From NCBI GenBank assembly GCA_037903475.1, contig JBAJFG010000034.1, positions 1 through 64,000 of the forward strand: a stretch of DNA of 64,000 nucleotides. The letters run 5' to 3'. The position numbers and the translations under genes were made by a program. Below are positions 35,027 to 46,481 of this stretch, piece by piece (position 1 is the first letter of the stretch; each line of letters starts with the position of its first letter). Below the pieces are notes generated by a model. That model searched no databases. It was not told the origin of the DNA and worked only from the letters and a program-made list of their open reading frames with translations. This stretch comes from Ancylostoma caninum. Lineage: Eukaryota; Nematoda; Chromadorea; Rhabditida; Ancylostomatidae.

Positions 35027-38000
35027 TTACACGAAATGTGAATACCATTTTCTTGGCGGACGATTGAAGTGGTTCTAAAAATAGAATAAAAAAAACCAGC
35101 AATTCACAGTAGTCTGACTTGAAAAAAAATCCCGTGAAAAGAATAATCCAATAGCTTTAGCAAAAGATCGGTGTTATTGAGTAAGATTCAAAAAAAATCA
35201 TTGATGTTGTAAAAGTGAGGCTATCTTTATACTCCATCGCGAGGGGACGATGTCGCGTCGCGAGGATTGCCGCCAAATGCCACCCGACCACTCGTTTCTG
35301 AGCAAATTGCATGCGCGCGGCTGTCGCGCAGCGATGAAGTATAAACTAGCTTGGTCATTCCTGCTGCTCCAGCTACAAGTGAGCAAATAAAAAACAAATT
35401 AAAGGGACTTCCCTTCTGAGGTGAAATCTGCTACGATTTTCGGTTTTAGAAGGTTTCAGAACTAACACAACTGTGCAGGAAGCACAAAGAAGTATGTCTT
35501 TACTACATTAGCAACAGATGCGCAACTATGAAACAAGATATCATGTACCCTCTCTTACTGTCAGCCACGCTTTCTTCTACTGTGCACGCGCTCTCCGCAC
35601 CCCTACTCTGACCCTGTAAACTGGTATGTCGTTGAATCGGCTGTCGATTGTGACAATATCTACACATCTAACCAATCATTTCTTCTTTCTTTAATATTTT
35701 GCCGTGATTCATACTTAGGATACTTATTTCGAAAGCAAAAATTTTTGTTGTAGAGCCGTAACTTCGTCTGGAAAATGATTTTAAAACTGTAGCCGGTAAA
35801 CCGTTACCATGTCCATGAAATAAACAGTAGAACAGCGAAATACATGAATGAATTATAAATTTGAATATGACATACCTTATCAATGTATTGACACAAACAT
35901 AACTGCTTAGGACAGTGCTTTGGAGCATAGTCACTCACTCCTAGCGAAGGTCTGCTTGGAAATATGAGGCGATACTGAAAACATCTCAGGATGGGCGAGG
36001 GCGCATTACATAGAGTAATAATCATGGAATCCATAGCAAAAAAAGACAAAGGGAGAGGAAAAGGAACGTACTCTGGCAGTGTCCTTCACATATTCCTGGC
36101 TGTACTTCAGGATGAGATGGCGCGCTTTTTCTTCAATCTAAACAAAATGAGTGATATTTCCACAAGTTGGAATCACATCAAGCGTTGAGACAGCTCAAAA
36201 TGAAAAGAACTGGATCTGAAACGTCCACGGGTCCAAATTGGAACTGCTCCACTATTAGTACTAGAACTCACAACTATAATAGATGCTTAGTTCAAAATGT
36301 TTACTAAGGCAAATTTTGAGTTGACCTAACATATACAGTCTGTCTCAAGAAGAAAAAAAACTGTCTGATAATGCACAAGTTGCGGCATAGAAAGCGTGGC
36401 GGGACCTACTCGACATTTTCACAATGAGCGTAACCTTACGTCACCATTCGTTTGGGTCCCGTTACGCTTCCATGGGACAACATACAATAATAGATTTGAG
36501 AGAGTACAAAACCATCACTCCAGAAAAATACCTCTTTCTTGGTCATTTCCTTTGCTGGTGCAGTATGTGCTCCACCGCCAAACACGACAGCTCCACCGCT
36601 GGCTTCAATTCGGATGAGTCTTTCGATGTCAGGAAGACAGTCCTCCAATCGGAACCACATCATGTGAATCTAGAAAAAAAAAAGATAAAGAAGGAGCGTC
36701 CAAAATCTCACATTTTCCTGATCTACCGAACAATAGATGCATAGCAGAGAGTGCGTTAAAAAAAGTACTGGTATTACTGGGTCTAACAAATCACTATCCT
36801 GGCGGAGAAGTGGGAGTCAGCGTAACGTATAAATTCATAAATGTAAAAGAAAAAATTTCCCGGGACAAAAATTGTGATAGCGGTAGAGCACTGTCGGTTT
36901 CACTTTCACGCTCGAGTACAGTTCATTTCAGAGAGACGAAATTTGAAAAATTCTTGATACAACGCCTGCCTGTCCCACCGGTTTCTCAGATACCGCACAT
37001 TTATAGATCGTTTCACCATCGATGAGTGTAGGAAACTGCAGAAGAAAATGATGTGAACGTGCGGCACTCAGTGTACCATAGCCTGAAGCTTGCCGTTTAG
37101 CGTGGAAGGCGCAATTTTATGCATGATTGCTCAACTTCCGTCGTTTTCTCAAACAAATTATAGTTCCCAGCGTTCGCTTTCCTTGCGACTCCAAAACTCA
37201 AGTCCTTGGGTAAACTTCTAAAAACCGTTACCAAGCAGGTTACCGTTAAGTATTTATGTCCTTCCCAGCCTAGTAACAAAGAGCGCAGCAGGGCTTGAAT
37301 GCATCACTTAGATTACCTAGGTCAGATGTGTTAACGCACAGAAACGTACCCTTTGCCTAGTATGTACCTCTCAACATGTTTACACGTACGTGACGTCGTC
37401 TACACTCAGCAGCTACCCAGAGATATTAGATCACCCATCCTTCCAATAATGCATCCGGGCCCATGATTCAGAAGACGTTCATGCCAACTTCAGCAATGAC
37501 TCTAACCCAATTCGATCAATCTTTTTAAGGAGTGTAGTTAAGGCAGCAAAGTTTCCCATGTTTTATCAAGCCAGACTGTGCGTACACGACGCCTTCGGAA
37601 GGCGTCTGATGCAGGCCGTTCAGTCAAATAGGCAAAAAAATGCAGACAAGACTAGCCAGTTCTCTAACACATATGAAACAGTACAAGTGAAAAAGATAGG
37701 AGATCAAATCAAATACAGATAATTACTTGTAAACTCACAACAACTTTGTGGCAGCTTAGCTGACCTTTGTCTTCAACGCCGGCTAGCATGTTGTTTTTGA
37801 TAAGCACTTTGTTTGCCGACTGCACGCAATGTCGGAGGCCAATGCGAATCTGAAAAAAGGAACCATAAGATAAACTGTTTTGTAAAGCGCAAAAGAACCA
37901 GAAGACTGTTTGTGTGTGTGTGTGTTTTTTTTTTACTGTTCTTCAAGTGAAGGCGGTACTACGTCCTCACTGCGGAAAATTTCATCTCTAGAATCAATTT

Positions 38001-40609
38001 TCCCTGCTCAAATAACATGATAAAGGTAGTAGAGAACGAATTCTCTTTTCTCAAACACTCTGTGACTAACTCCATTTAAAGTGAGTGTCGATGGAGCTGA
38101 CGAATTTGCGGACTTGAGCGGGTCTAGCAGCAACGCGAGCGCGACGTGCCCTAGAATTGCTACCGTGCGCTGCCGCAATGAGTAAAACCTTCGAATACGA
38201 TGAAAAAAAACACTAAACACAGCTATAATTCTATAATTAACTATTATGGCAGCGAAAGATCCTGATTTCAGCGCGCGGTGCGGTCGCGTAGCTACACACG
38301 CTCAAGTCCGCAAATTCGTTAGCTCCATCCACACTCGATTCATGACTGCTCTTAAAAAGCTGCAACGACAAAAGGATGTGTAATTAGTTATTCTTGCATA
38401 AACAATGTATGGAGCTGAACTTGTGCTGAGTAATTCCATGCTGACTAATTCCATACACTGCATCATGTATGTCCAGCCTGTTCTAGAAGAGAAATGTATG
38501 ACTAATAGTTGGAATGCAGTTATTGACTGAGAAATCGCTAAGCAGAAAGTGATAGGCGCGAGCAAAGTGAAACTCCGTAGAAAAAAAACTATGGAAAGAT
38601 GAATGGAATGGTTTGAATAACCTGTTTCCGAATAATAGCACATGCAATGATTCCAGCGAACAGCATGACACACCAGAACAGGCAGAACGACATCACAAGA
38701 ATTCCACCTTCAGAATTGGCAAAAAGTACAACCAGCAGAATAATGATGGATAACGTCATCCAGAATGCCACCAGACGAGAGTACAGTGAGGAGAAGCTGA
38801 AATAATGAATACAAAAAGTAAATAAATATGAGGATAGTATGTGCTTGATTAAACGTATTGTCCACAAGAACATAGAACGGTAGTAAATGTGCTCTAATTG
38901 CACCGCTCAAATGGGCGGGCTGGTAAGCAAAATGAGGCGCGCTTGTTCCTCGTAAAAGAGTTAATAACGGATAACAATCTACTTCAGTGAATTTGTGTTG
39001 AACTTTGTAGAACAATGACATTGTTACACCGTAGCTGTGGATTTAAGTCTATTTATGAAGTCTTTTCCGCGGGAACCTTCCTTTCAATGCATAATTACTT
39101 GAATTTTGGCTCCGTAAAATTATTATTGCTCGACTGACATAAAAAATTAGAGCTTTTCAGTATCAGGATTCTATAAAATAAGACATAAAGGCTTATCTAA
39201 CGAATGTGAACCCTGAACCCGAGCAGAAAGAGGTTTTCTTACCTTCTGAACCGATAGTCGTTGGTGATGAGCTCCATCGCCGTCACGTAATCTTCGGCCG
39301 GCATCTGGAGTAGATTTCCATAAGAAATCAAGCAAGACAAAAGTAGTAACTTCTAAACGTACAGTAAAACCTTCAGCAGCCAGAATGGAAGGTATAGAAT
39401 ACGGATCATAACGTGGTGGAATCACCCATGAACACATGGTGTTTTCTGGATAGACAGTGGCAATGATCTTACTGTTCACTGAAATCAAACATACTTCGAA
39501 GTGAAGAGTACCAGTAAGAGTAAGTAAACCAACAAACCCAAATGAATCCCTCCAGGTGTCTGGAAACCACGAATCGGATCCACATCTCTGGTCATGATTA
39601 CTGGTCGTTTATCATGATATTCCTGTGAAGCGTCGACAACAGGAGCCTGACCAAGTGAAGATGGATCTGAAAGGGACATAGCAGAGGGAAAGTGAGGGAT
39701 GAAACGCGTCCTCTTAACCTCCGCTATTGATTATTTCGCACAGAAACAAGCTTTCTGCATCGTCCTTCAGAAAAACGTCCCATTTTCGTACGCGCACAAA
39801 CGAGATGCAAAGTTCCCGTGCAGAACGAGCAGGATCAGGAACGTGTGAAAAAAAAGAAAGTGAAAAGTTCAGTCCGCGTAGCAAATGGTTTTACCGTAAC
39901 TTCCGGGCGCAAAACAAAATGTGATTCGCGTATAATCAATCTTTTTTTGTTGAAAAAAAAAACTTCGTGGAAAAAGTTGAAAAAAAAAAGAAATTGAAAG
40001 AGATGCAGCTAGCCCTTCTATTCAGATCTTAGAGAAGACATGACCACAAACTAACTATCTGTGGACTTCTGCACAAAAATAGATGAAAATTAGGTCTATA
40101 AGCGTTTTCACTTTGAATAGAGGCGCGTGGTATATCTGCACACCACCAACACATTTAACTCCACGCCTAAATTACGGTCAGACAGGCCGCGGAAAATGTG
40201 CGGAACTCATCTTGTGAAGAAAGCCAGCTGCTGCTAGATGATCAGGGTCTATTGAATGTACCATCACCTATCATTTGGATCAATTATGCTTAGAAATTAC
40301 GGTAATACTGCCTTCTCACCAGACTGAACTTCTCATATTGTGTGCAAAAAGCGCCAACCCACCAGCAATCACTTCTTTCGTTGGCAGGGGAGTGACCACC
40401 GTCCTCTCGTTGTCCTCCAACTCGAGCCTTTCTTCTGCGGCGACGCTGTTCCGTCCATCGTAAGGATCCACGCTTCCGGGACGGGGAGCCTGAGGTTGGC
40501 CAGACGATGTGGTCCGTCCGTTCACGGGTGACGTCATGGAAATCTCGTCGAAGCCAACCCAGCTGGCCGGCCGCCCGTTCGCATGTTCCGCTGCGGAGAG
40601 CGGATCCAT
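35027..40609 (-). CDS. TMEM268: TMEM268-like two-helix membrane protein
   Basis: Exons, 5' to 3': 40609-40363, 39666-39538, 39478-39363, 39304-39243, 38796-38622, 37849-37739, 37035-36964, 36669-36532, 36137-36072, 35974-35876, 35074-35027. Total 1263 nt (420 aa), phases consistent. The N-terminal ~120 residues are polar (RPASWVGFDEISM, RTVVTPLPTKEV). Two adjacent membrane helices follow: LVAFWMTLSIIILLVVLFAN and MSFCLFWCVMLFAGIIACAI. The C-terminal domain has NKVLIKNNMLAGVED, IHMMWFRLEDCLPDIERLI, ARHLILKYSQEYV and HCPKQLCLCQYID. I recognise the same order in human TMEM268 (a WFVYFDLENCV-type block, then ARQLL, then PCPCQLIEAY). The molecular role of the family is poorly known. A TTCTAG acceptor lies just upstream of the ATG, so a 5' UTR exon or trans-splicing is likely. 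The exon 7 donor could be GC (phase broken) or GT (phase kept); GT is used. Confidence 0.8.
35215..35354. repeat. Short palindromic MITE in the last intron of the TMEM268-like gene
   Basis: CTTTATACTCCATCGCG at the left is answered by CAGCGATGAAGTATAAA at the right, with GTCGCGTCGCG and TGTCGCGCAG inside. Related to 28974-29201. Confidence 0.6.
37297..37450. repeat. GATTACCC-family element in TMEM268-like intron 6
   Basis: It starts GAATGCATCACTTAGATTAC and contains GTGTTAACGCAC. It ends near ATAATGCATCCGGGCC, an inverted version of the start. The right half is decayed. Confidence 0.5.
38083..38336. repeat. Inverted-repeat element in TMEM268-like intron 5
   Basis: The left arm GAGTGTCGATGGAGCTGACG, followed by AATTTGCGGACTTGAGCG, is inverted at the right (CGCTCAAGTCCGCAAATTCG, then TTAGCTCCATCCACACTC). 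GC-rich inner blocks resemble 30739-31008. No coding capacity. Confidence 0.78.
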
Positions 40610-40714
40610 GGGCTGAATGAGCTAGAAAAAAAAAATAAATACGGCTTAGTTGTCAAAGTACTACGTAGCAACGTTGCAAAGGGACAGTGCGGTAATAGCA
40701 AGGTATTCTATCGG

Positions 40715-40990
40715 TCAATGCTGAGCAACCGTTAGACGCTCGACCAAAGTAAACACGACGAGTCGATGAATAAATAAAAGGAAAGAAGCAGCATTTCCGG
40801 CATCGTCATCGACATTTCGCCCCCAGAAGAAATAAAAGGAATACTTGCAGGAAGAGACGTGAAAACACGAGGACCGGTCGATAAGTGTAAGGGTGACGAT
40901 CACCAAGGTAACAAGGAACATGCAAACAGCAATCGTGACAGTTATCAGCGAATCACACCGTCCAGTTAGCGCAGATAAACGCTTTCGCAA
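40715..40990 (-). CDS. Possible exon with one membrane segment, unrecognised
   Basis: A 91-codon open frame from ATG 40990 encodes a short basic start (MRKRLSALTGR), then a strong hydrophobic helix (ITVTIAVCMFLVTLVIVTLT). It lies directly upstream of the TMEM268-like gene, whose first known exon is preceded by a splice acceptor. It could therefore be an alternative 5' exon, but no donor joins in phase convincingly. Chance is possible. Confidence 0.22.
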   Translation of the reverse strand: MRKRLSALTGRCDSLITVTIAVCMFLVTLVIVTLTLIDRSSCFHVSSCKYSFYFFWGRNVDDDAGNAASFLLFIHRLVVFTLVERLTVAQH

Positions 40991-42249
40991 GCGCTAAAAC
41001 ATGAAATGAATGTGATGGTGTGAATAACGGAACAGTTTCATATTCAAGCGAAACATTCGTAACACATGCACCACACGGCGCTCGTCGCACATCATAAGGT
41101 CGCGCGATATTGATCGCGCTCCACATTTCTGGACCTCCAACACCTCAGGTGTGGAGGAATCCAGAAAAAACGAACGAATACGAAATGCCCACCCGAGAGC
41201 GTGCTATTTTTAGCGTAAAGACCGCGGCCGGTCAGGACACTGCCGTTCGCCTTGAGCTCCGCCCTTGAGGAGCAGTTCGGCTCCGCCCCCGGGGCAGAAA
41301 CCGCTTTGAGTACGGAAACTGCGCAGTAGACAACTGACTCGATCAGGGTTTTTTTCTAGCAGTTGATGTCCCGAATAGCTCGGATCTAGGCGTTTTCTGA
41401 TGACCCAAATTCGATTTATTCGAAAAAGTGCTCGATTTTAATCGCTTGGGTCGAACGTTCGCTGTGAAGCCGGCTATCTTACAAATACCGGTAATGTATT
41501 TAAGGAGTATTAGTAACTGAAAGATATACCCGGCTTCGCTTGGAGGTCTTGTTACCCCTAGCAACTTCATTTTAATGAGGACAATTGTCAAGCCCCATGA
41601 ATTCATTCAGAACCCTAATACTTTTTAAAGTCAGTGTATCGAGGGACCTAATCGACCTTTTCCCTAGCTCTCACGCAAGAAAAATCCATAAAATCGACGT
41701 CACTCGATATTTCTGTTCGGAAGTTTCCTCTTATTTGTGTTCAGCAGCTAAGAGAACTCCGCTAGGCAGGCTCTCTCTTTGCCTCTTGAGCGGAACTAGT
41801 GAAAAATCAATAAAATCGATAAATCGATAGTCCCATGCTGGATGGGTGTCATAAAAAACAAAAAAAAAACCAGTTCAGGGAAGATTTCAAGATCTAGTTA
41901 ATAGAGTACAAATTGCTTATCTATGCCCCATTATGAAGGTAACCGAACAAATGTGCCGAGAAAGGCCGTTTGCGCCGCCCCCTGCAGGTCTTAGCCAATC
42001 ATGAGTGTTCTGTGGTTAGGCAAAAAAAAACAGCATGGGTTCACATGACAGATTCGTCCTTCTAATCTTTACATAACACACTGCACAGCCAAAACAAGCC
42101 CGAAACATGTGAGCAGAAAAGTCGATTTCCACATTTTGTGGGCACTAAGGCCATTCCTGAGAGAAGCCTGATCCTGGAAACCCTATCCTGAATGGTCATT
42201 CCCCAGAATTAACTCCACAGCTAATGATGTGATAGGGTTTAACGCGCTA
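40991..42249. other. Intergenic, nothing recognised
   Basis: It contains GC-rich words (GAGCTCCGCCCTTGAGGAGC at about 41258) that may be a decayed palindromic element, and AT-rich DNA near 41600-41900. No gene was recognised. Confidence 0.4.
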
Positions 42250-42840
42250 TACATAGTCTATTTCACTGGGGAATGTAGCTGGAAAGATGTCACAAAGAGA
42301 AAGAGCGCGAGGAAGTGAGCAGGATTTTGAGAGAGTTAAGAGAAAAACGGGCAATATGCACGGATATCATACTATCGCCGCGTTTGAAAGAGGCTATAAG
42401 TCACTTATATTTCATGGTTTCTAGCAGCGAAATATATAAAAAAATAAAAATAAAATATAAATAAAAAATGAAATAAAATAAATTACGCTAGAAATCCTAA
42501 GAACCACCGCTTTCTCTTGATCAGCAGCTGTAACCGAATGGATAAATCCATAACGTCATAGTACAGTTTATTTCAAATGCGACGATAGTTGAGCATTCGC
42601 GTACAGTGTTTTCTTCTCTCGCCACACTCTCCAAATGGCGCACACTTTCCCGCGTCCTTCTTCTCTCTGGCGTCTCTTCGCCTATCCCCCAGTGAAACAC
42701 ATTATAACTGATTGGATTCTCACTCATATTGACAAAAACCACGTGAGCGATTTTATTAATACCCGGGATTAATAGTGCACGTGCACAGCGGGGATCACTT
42801 CCAATGTTTGTACTATTTGGGGACCAGTAGACCAATCCTA
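42250..42840. repeat. Two tail-to-tail copies of the GCGGGAAAGTGTGC repeat family
   Basis: 42250-42420 reads the family in plus orientation (TTTCACTGGGGAAT, GAGCGCGAGGAAGTGAGCAG, CGCCGCGTTTGAAA). 42540-42720 reads it inverted; its reverse complement has TTTCACTGGGGGAT, GACGCGGGAAAGTGTGC and CTCAACTATCGTCGCATTTG. They are separated by about 120 bp of AT-rich DNA. This may be one large inverted-repeat element or two insertions. Confidence 0.6.
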
Positions 42841-43504
42841 TTTCGCTGCCAATGCTATTTTAGATAACAATACCCTTCTGGGCTGAAATTCGTGAACGTA
42901 TAACCGAGGGAACCAGGTAAGGAAACCGACTTTTTTGTCCTGCGTCTCCTAAAATAACGTATTCTATAGAATAACCAGTACATTAACGTTTTAGGAATCC
43001 TAGGCCTGAAAAGACAAAAATAATGGAGGAGAACAAGAAGCGTTCAGCATCCATATTTCACGAGGACTCAATTGTTCCATGCTGCACGTTCATGCACGTA
43101 TACAAGCTGAAACAGGAGACCATTAGTCAACCATGACATAGAAAAGGATGGAACTAAGGGCTAATATCAGGTTAGAACCCCAAGGATTTTCTTACATTGG
43201 ATCGCAGCGTGTTTTCGTTTCCCGGTTGCACCAGTGACCGCGGTGACGACATTGGTTTTTGCGAGCCAACGTCGGTCGCGGCTCTATCGCGGTGTTTGAG
43301 AATATTTACCCGAGTCTGGAAGAGTAAAGAAACTGCGAATGCGCGTATCCATGCGGTATTTTGGCTTAAAATGAATAGAGAGTTACTGGTGGAAAATGAA
43401 GCATAAGTACTCATTGGTATAAATACGTAGCTTATTTTTTTTTCTGTAGACGACGAGACGCTTGTGAGAATAGATTATATCTGTTTTTTTTTACTTTCCA
43501 CGCT
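42841..43504. other. Intergenic, nothing recognised
   Basis: Short open frames near 43172-43414 on both strands lack motifs and splice partners. Confidence 0.4.
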
Positions 43505-43538
43505 CTGACGAAAGTGAGCTCGAAGTTTGGCCGAATAA
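43505..43538 (+). ncRNA. Degenerate hammerhead-like core (retroelement 3' relic)
   Basis: CTGACGA is followed by a short weak stem region, then CGAAG, TTTGGCC and GAATAAAG. The order matches the 3' end of the Penelope element at 5049-5024 (CTGANGA, stem II, GAAA, GTTGGC, AATAAAG), with changes at conserved positions. Probably a decayed Penelope 3' end. Confidence 0.3.
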
Positions 43539-43667
43539 AGTGTTTCATCGTCCCTGGTTACGGCTTAGAAAAGAAATCGTCAATCACACGAAAATTCATT
43601 GAGCGTCGAACATGGAAGCTATAATACTATGGATGCACGCAATGTGTTGACGACCATGGCGTGGATG

Positions 43668-43860
43668 CATCATTAAGATTACCCATGGTGAACGTGTTGA
43701 AGCTTGTGTTGACGATGGGTAAATTTGTATGGTGTTAATAGGTTTACCCCGGGTAATCCTAATGATATATGCGGCCTCATGTTAACGGATACTCATGGAT
43801 AAATTTGGGGGTGTTAATGTGTTTACTCTGGGTAATCTTAATGATGAGTGCGAACAGGAG
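43668..43860. repeat. GATTACCC-family element, best-preserved copy plus partial repeat
   Basis: The left end GGATGCATCATTAAGATTAC is inverted at about 43751-43776 (GGGTAATCCTAATGATATAT). A second, similar right half follows (TTACTCTGGGTAATCTTAAT at about 43827). The middle has GTGTTGAAGCTTGTGTTGAC and GGGTAAATTTG words. Confidence 0.65.
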
Positions 43861-44714
43861 CATATCCACGGCGGTTATCAGTGGCCTTCTGCTATATTTT
43901 GCAAAAGAAACAAGTGCCATGCTAGAAGAACTTACAGCAATGCGAGTCAAAGCAGCGCCACACTGAGTTTTCCAAAGTGTTTGTTCTATTTCCCCACCTA
44001 GGTATCTCTTTCGAAGAATGCAAGGAGTACCCTGATAGCGCCGAGATTGGGCTAAGTGGCGCTCAGTATAGTCTTTTCATCTTCTTGCCCCGATATCTTG
44101 TTGGTCATTTTTCTACATGTACTAAGAAGTAAAACCGAACACACCGTGTAGGCAAGATGAGAGAGCAAGTGAACACTTCCGGAGGTATAGTGGTCTTGTG
44201 CAGGAAATATCATGGATGACTCTACCTGCTCTCGGAACTACTCACGTACCACCATTATGCATCCCGATGTGCTCACCAATGTCCGACAAAGTCACGTCTT
44301 CTTTAGGTTCCTGTTGTGTCATCCTGGAGACAAGGTTGGGTCATCCGTAGTAGAAGGTGGGCAAAACTGATATATACTCGAAAGAAATCACGTTTTACCA
44401 CGGATGAAATTTATGAGGTCGGGCCTTGTTGTGAAGAATTTTTGCGTGGTAGTAGCTCCGACAGGAGAGCGAAAGATCCTACTACATCCTACCACTGAAT
44501 AGTACAGCACGAATTTGTGCGCAGGATCTGCCGTGAATGTAATTGAACATAATTTAGGCCAGTTTTCCTCAAAATTTTTCAAAAAGATCAAAAATATGAA
44601 GATTAGTAGATAATTAATAAAGTTGCCAGGGGCTCATGACTTGCTTTCTTTCTTGGATAACGTAAAATATCTGAGCGAAGACCTTGAGTAAGACGGAAAG
44701 GAACAGCGTGCATC

Positions 44715-44845
44715 CCCTGCAACACACCTATCAAACTTACTTTAGTAGGCCCTAAACGATTTTGTCTTCTACCTAGCAAATGACGCTCATACAATGTAAT
44801 AAAAGCAATAGCCTGTAAAATAGAAACAATAACTGCTATTTAAAT
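44715..44845 (-). pseudogene. Nuclear copy of mitochondrial DNA (NUMT): ND1 5' part
   Basis: The minus strand encodes ILQAIAFITLYERHLLG, then NRLGPTKVSLIGVLQ, the conserved N-terminal part of NADH dehydrogenase subunit 1. The codons between are GGT AGA AGA CAA. With the invertebrate mitochondrial code AGA is Ser, restoring the canonical GSSQN; the standard code gives GRRQN. Similarity stops abruptly after LQ. The very AT-rich DNA at 44846-45000 may continue as mitochondrial tRNA/rRNA sequence, but no tRNA could be folded with certainty. It is a non-functional insertion. Confidence 0.85.
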
Positions 44846-45960
44846 ATCATTGGGCAAAAGCAAGCTTTATTTAAAAGTCTAAGTCTTTAAAAAACACTTG
44901 ATTAACTTTTTAGTTACTTTATTATATTTATTAACCCTATTAAATTTTTAAAATTTACCTTTCACCCTAATTCTTGATTTTTTGAGTCGAAGAGTGCTTA
45001 GACAAGTGTTCTCAAGCACCGTCAAAGTTCGTCCTAAGGGTAAAGTACTGAAATAATGCATACTTGCTGAAATAATGACATGTACTGTTATCAAGTACGC
45101 GAACATTTATCAAACAACGGGCTGGAGTGGGCGATTTTGAGCCGTTCCATGAACATGTGCGGACAGCCAGGGCGGGTACAGTATGTACGGTTCAGTAATT
45201 CTCAACTGTACATACAGTCGGGTCCGGCAGCCACTGCAAATGGGCGACGGCGGGGGCCGTCCGCCGCCACCCTCCTGCGCCTGGTATTAATGAGCTATAA
45301 ATCACTCGAGCTTGGGAGAAAGCGAAGAAAAATACAATTTTAGTCCATAGTAGACAGAGTGCAGTGGATATGTTAAGGCTATAAAGCAGGGGACCATTTT
45401 CACAACTTTCACGTTTTTTCATTTTTGTGATTTTCATGGGGAAAGATTTCTGAATACACAATAAGCGAAGCCAACTCTTCCATTTTCTGCTATAGTACAC
45501 TGCTTCGCGAATACAAAAATGGCCGTTATTCTTCTATAGATGGACACAGTACTTCAGTTATCCCATCTGAATAATAAAGCTCATCCAATTCGGGATCCTC
45601 AGAAATAATTGAAATCCGTATAAATTGTTTCATATCCATTGCGAAGTAGTTCTATCGCTGTTATTTATCTTTCGTGGAGCAGTCCTTTACGGCGGAGTTA
45701 CTCTCTCCCGGTTTCCCTCAACTTTGAAAAAGTGGTTTTTCACTATTACTTACACTATTACTATTACTTACACTTACACTTATCGTAGTTTATCTTCGAA
45801 AGAGTTTTCCACTATTACTTACACTTACACTTATCGTAGTTTATCTTCGAAATTTATGCAAAACGTTGCCGGATGCCTTCCTGGACTACCCGAAGGAGAT
45901 CACGGGGGACGTTCCAAGCAGTGAACCCCAAACACTGCGATACTTAACTCTGGATCTCCA

Positions 45961-46028
45961 GCGGAGTGGAACCAGCGATAGGGACAGATTGCAATCTGCC
46001 ACTCAAACCACTGAGCCATCCGGGCTAC
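45961..46028 (-). other. tRNA-like segment 1 inside the TIR transposon
   Basis: The minus strand reads GTAGCCCGGATGGCTCAGTG, then GGTTTGAGTGG, and ends with GGTTCCACTCC. These match the tRNA A box (TGGCTCAGTGG) and B box (GGTTCNANTCC) at tRNA spacing. The acceptor stem does not pair well, so it is a tRNA-derived promoter piece rather than a working tRNA gene. It is repeated in the copy near 59028-59090. Confidence 0.55.
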
Positions 46029-46099
46029 TTTTTATGTTGGAGTTTGTTAGATAACTGCAGCAGCAGTAGGCAGCATACTATATGTATTTGCAAAACGGG

Positions 46100-46173
46100 T
46101 GCACAGGGGAGGATTCGATCCCCTGACCACCACAACGTCGATCATTCGCTCAACCCACTGCGCTATGCGCGCA
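46100..46173 (-). other. tRNA-like segment 2 inside the TIR transposon
   Basis: The minus strand reads TGCGCGCATAGCGCAGTGGG, then TTGAGCG, and ends GGATCGAATCC, matching A-box (TAGCGCAGTGGG) and B-box patterns. No complete acceptor pairing was found. The second transposon copy has the same segment near 59167-59238. Confidence 0.55.
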
Positions 46174-46481
46174 CGCGATGCATCGTACAAATGGTGTCCA
46201 CTATTACTTACACTTACACTTATCGTAGTTTATCTTCGAAATTTAGGTGAAAAGAGAGTTGGGTGGGGCCACTCCTGTGAAGCCTAGGCCTAAGCTTTAA
46301 ACACATTCTTAAGCATAGGGTTAGGCTTATCTACCCTGTCTACTATGGGCTAAAATTGTATTTTTCTTCGCTTTCTCCCAAGCTCGAGTGATTTATAGCT
46401 CATTAATACCGGGGCGCCGGAGGGTGGCGGCGGCCGGCGCCCACCGGAGCCCATTTGCAGTGGCTGCCGGACCGGACTGTA

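Larger units (their letters stand above)
45215..46479. mobile_element. 1.27-kb TIR transposon, TA-flanked, with tRNA-like segments
   Basis: The left end CAGTCGGGTCCGGCAGCCAC and the right end, read inverted, CAGTCCGGTCCGGCAGCCAC begin terminal inverted repeats of about 143 bp (to 45358 and from 46337). They include TATTAATGAGCTATAAATCA in both. TA at 45213-45214 and 46480-46481 fits a Tc1/mariner-type insertion. There is no transposase. The interior has tandem TTACACTTACACTTATCGTA units (45759-45850 and again at 46206) and two minus-strand tRNA-like segments. Confidence 0.88.

Noticed and set aside
37588..37606. Perfect short hairpin GACGCCTTC-G-GAAGGCGTC as a terminator
   Set aside because: It lies in an intron of the TMEM268-like gene without a T run. 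Bacterial-type termination is not expected, and short perfect hairpins occur by chance.
46100..46173. A functional tRNA gene
   Set aside because: A and B boxes are present, but the acceptor arms do not pair convincingly, and it occurs within a repeated transposon.
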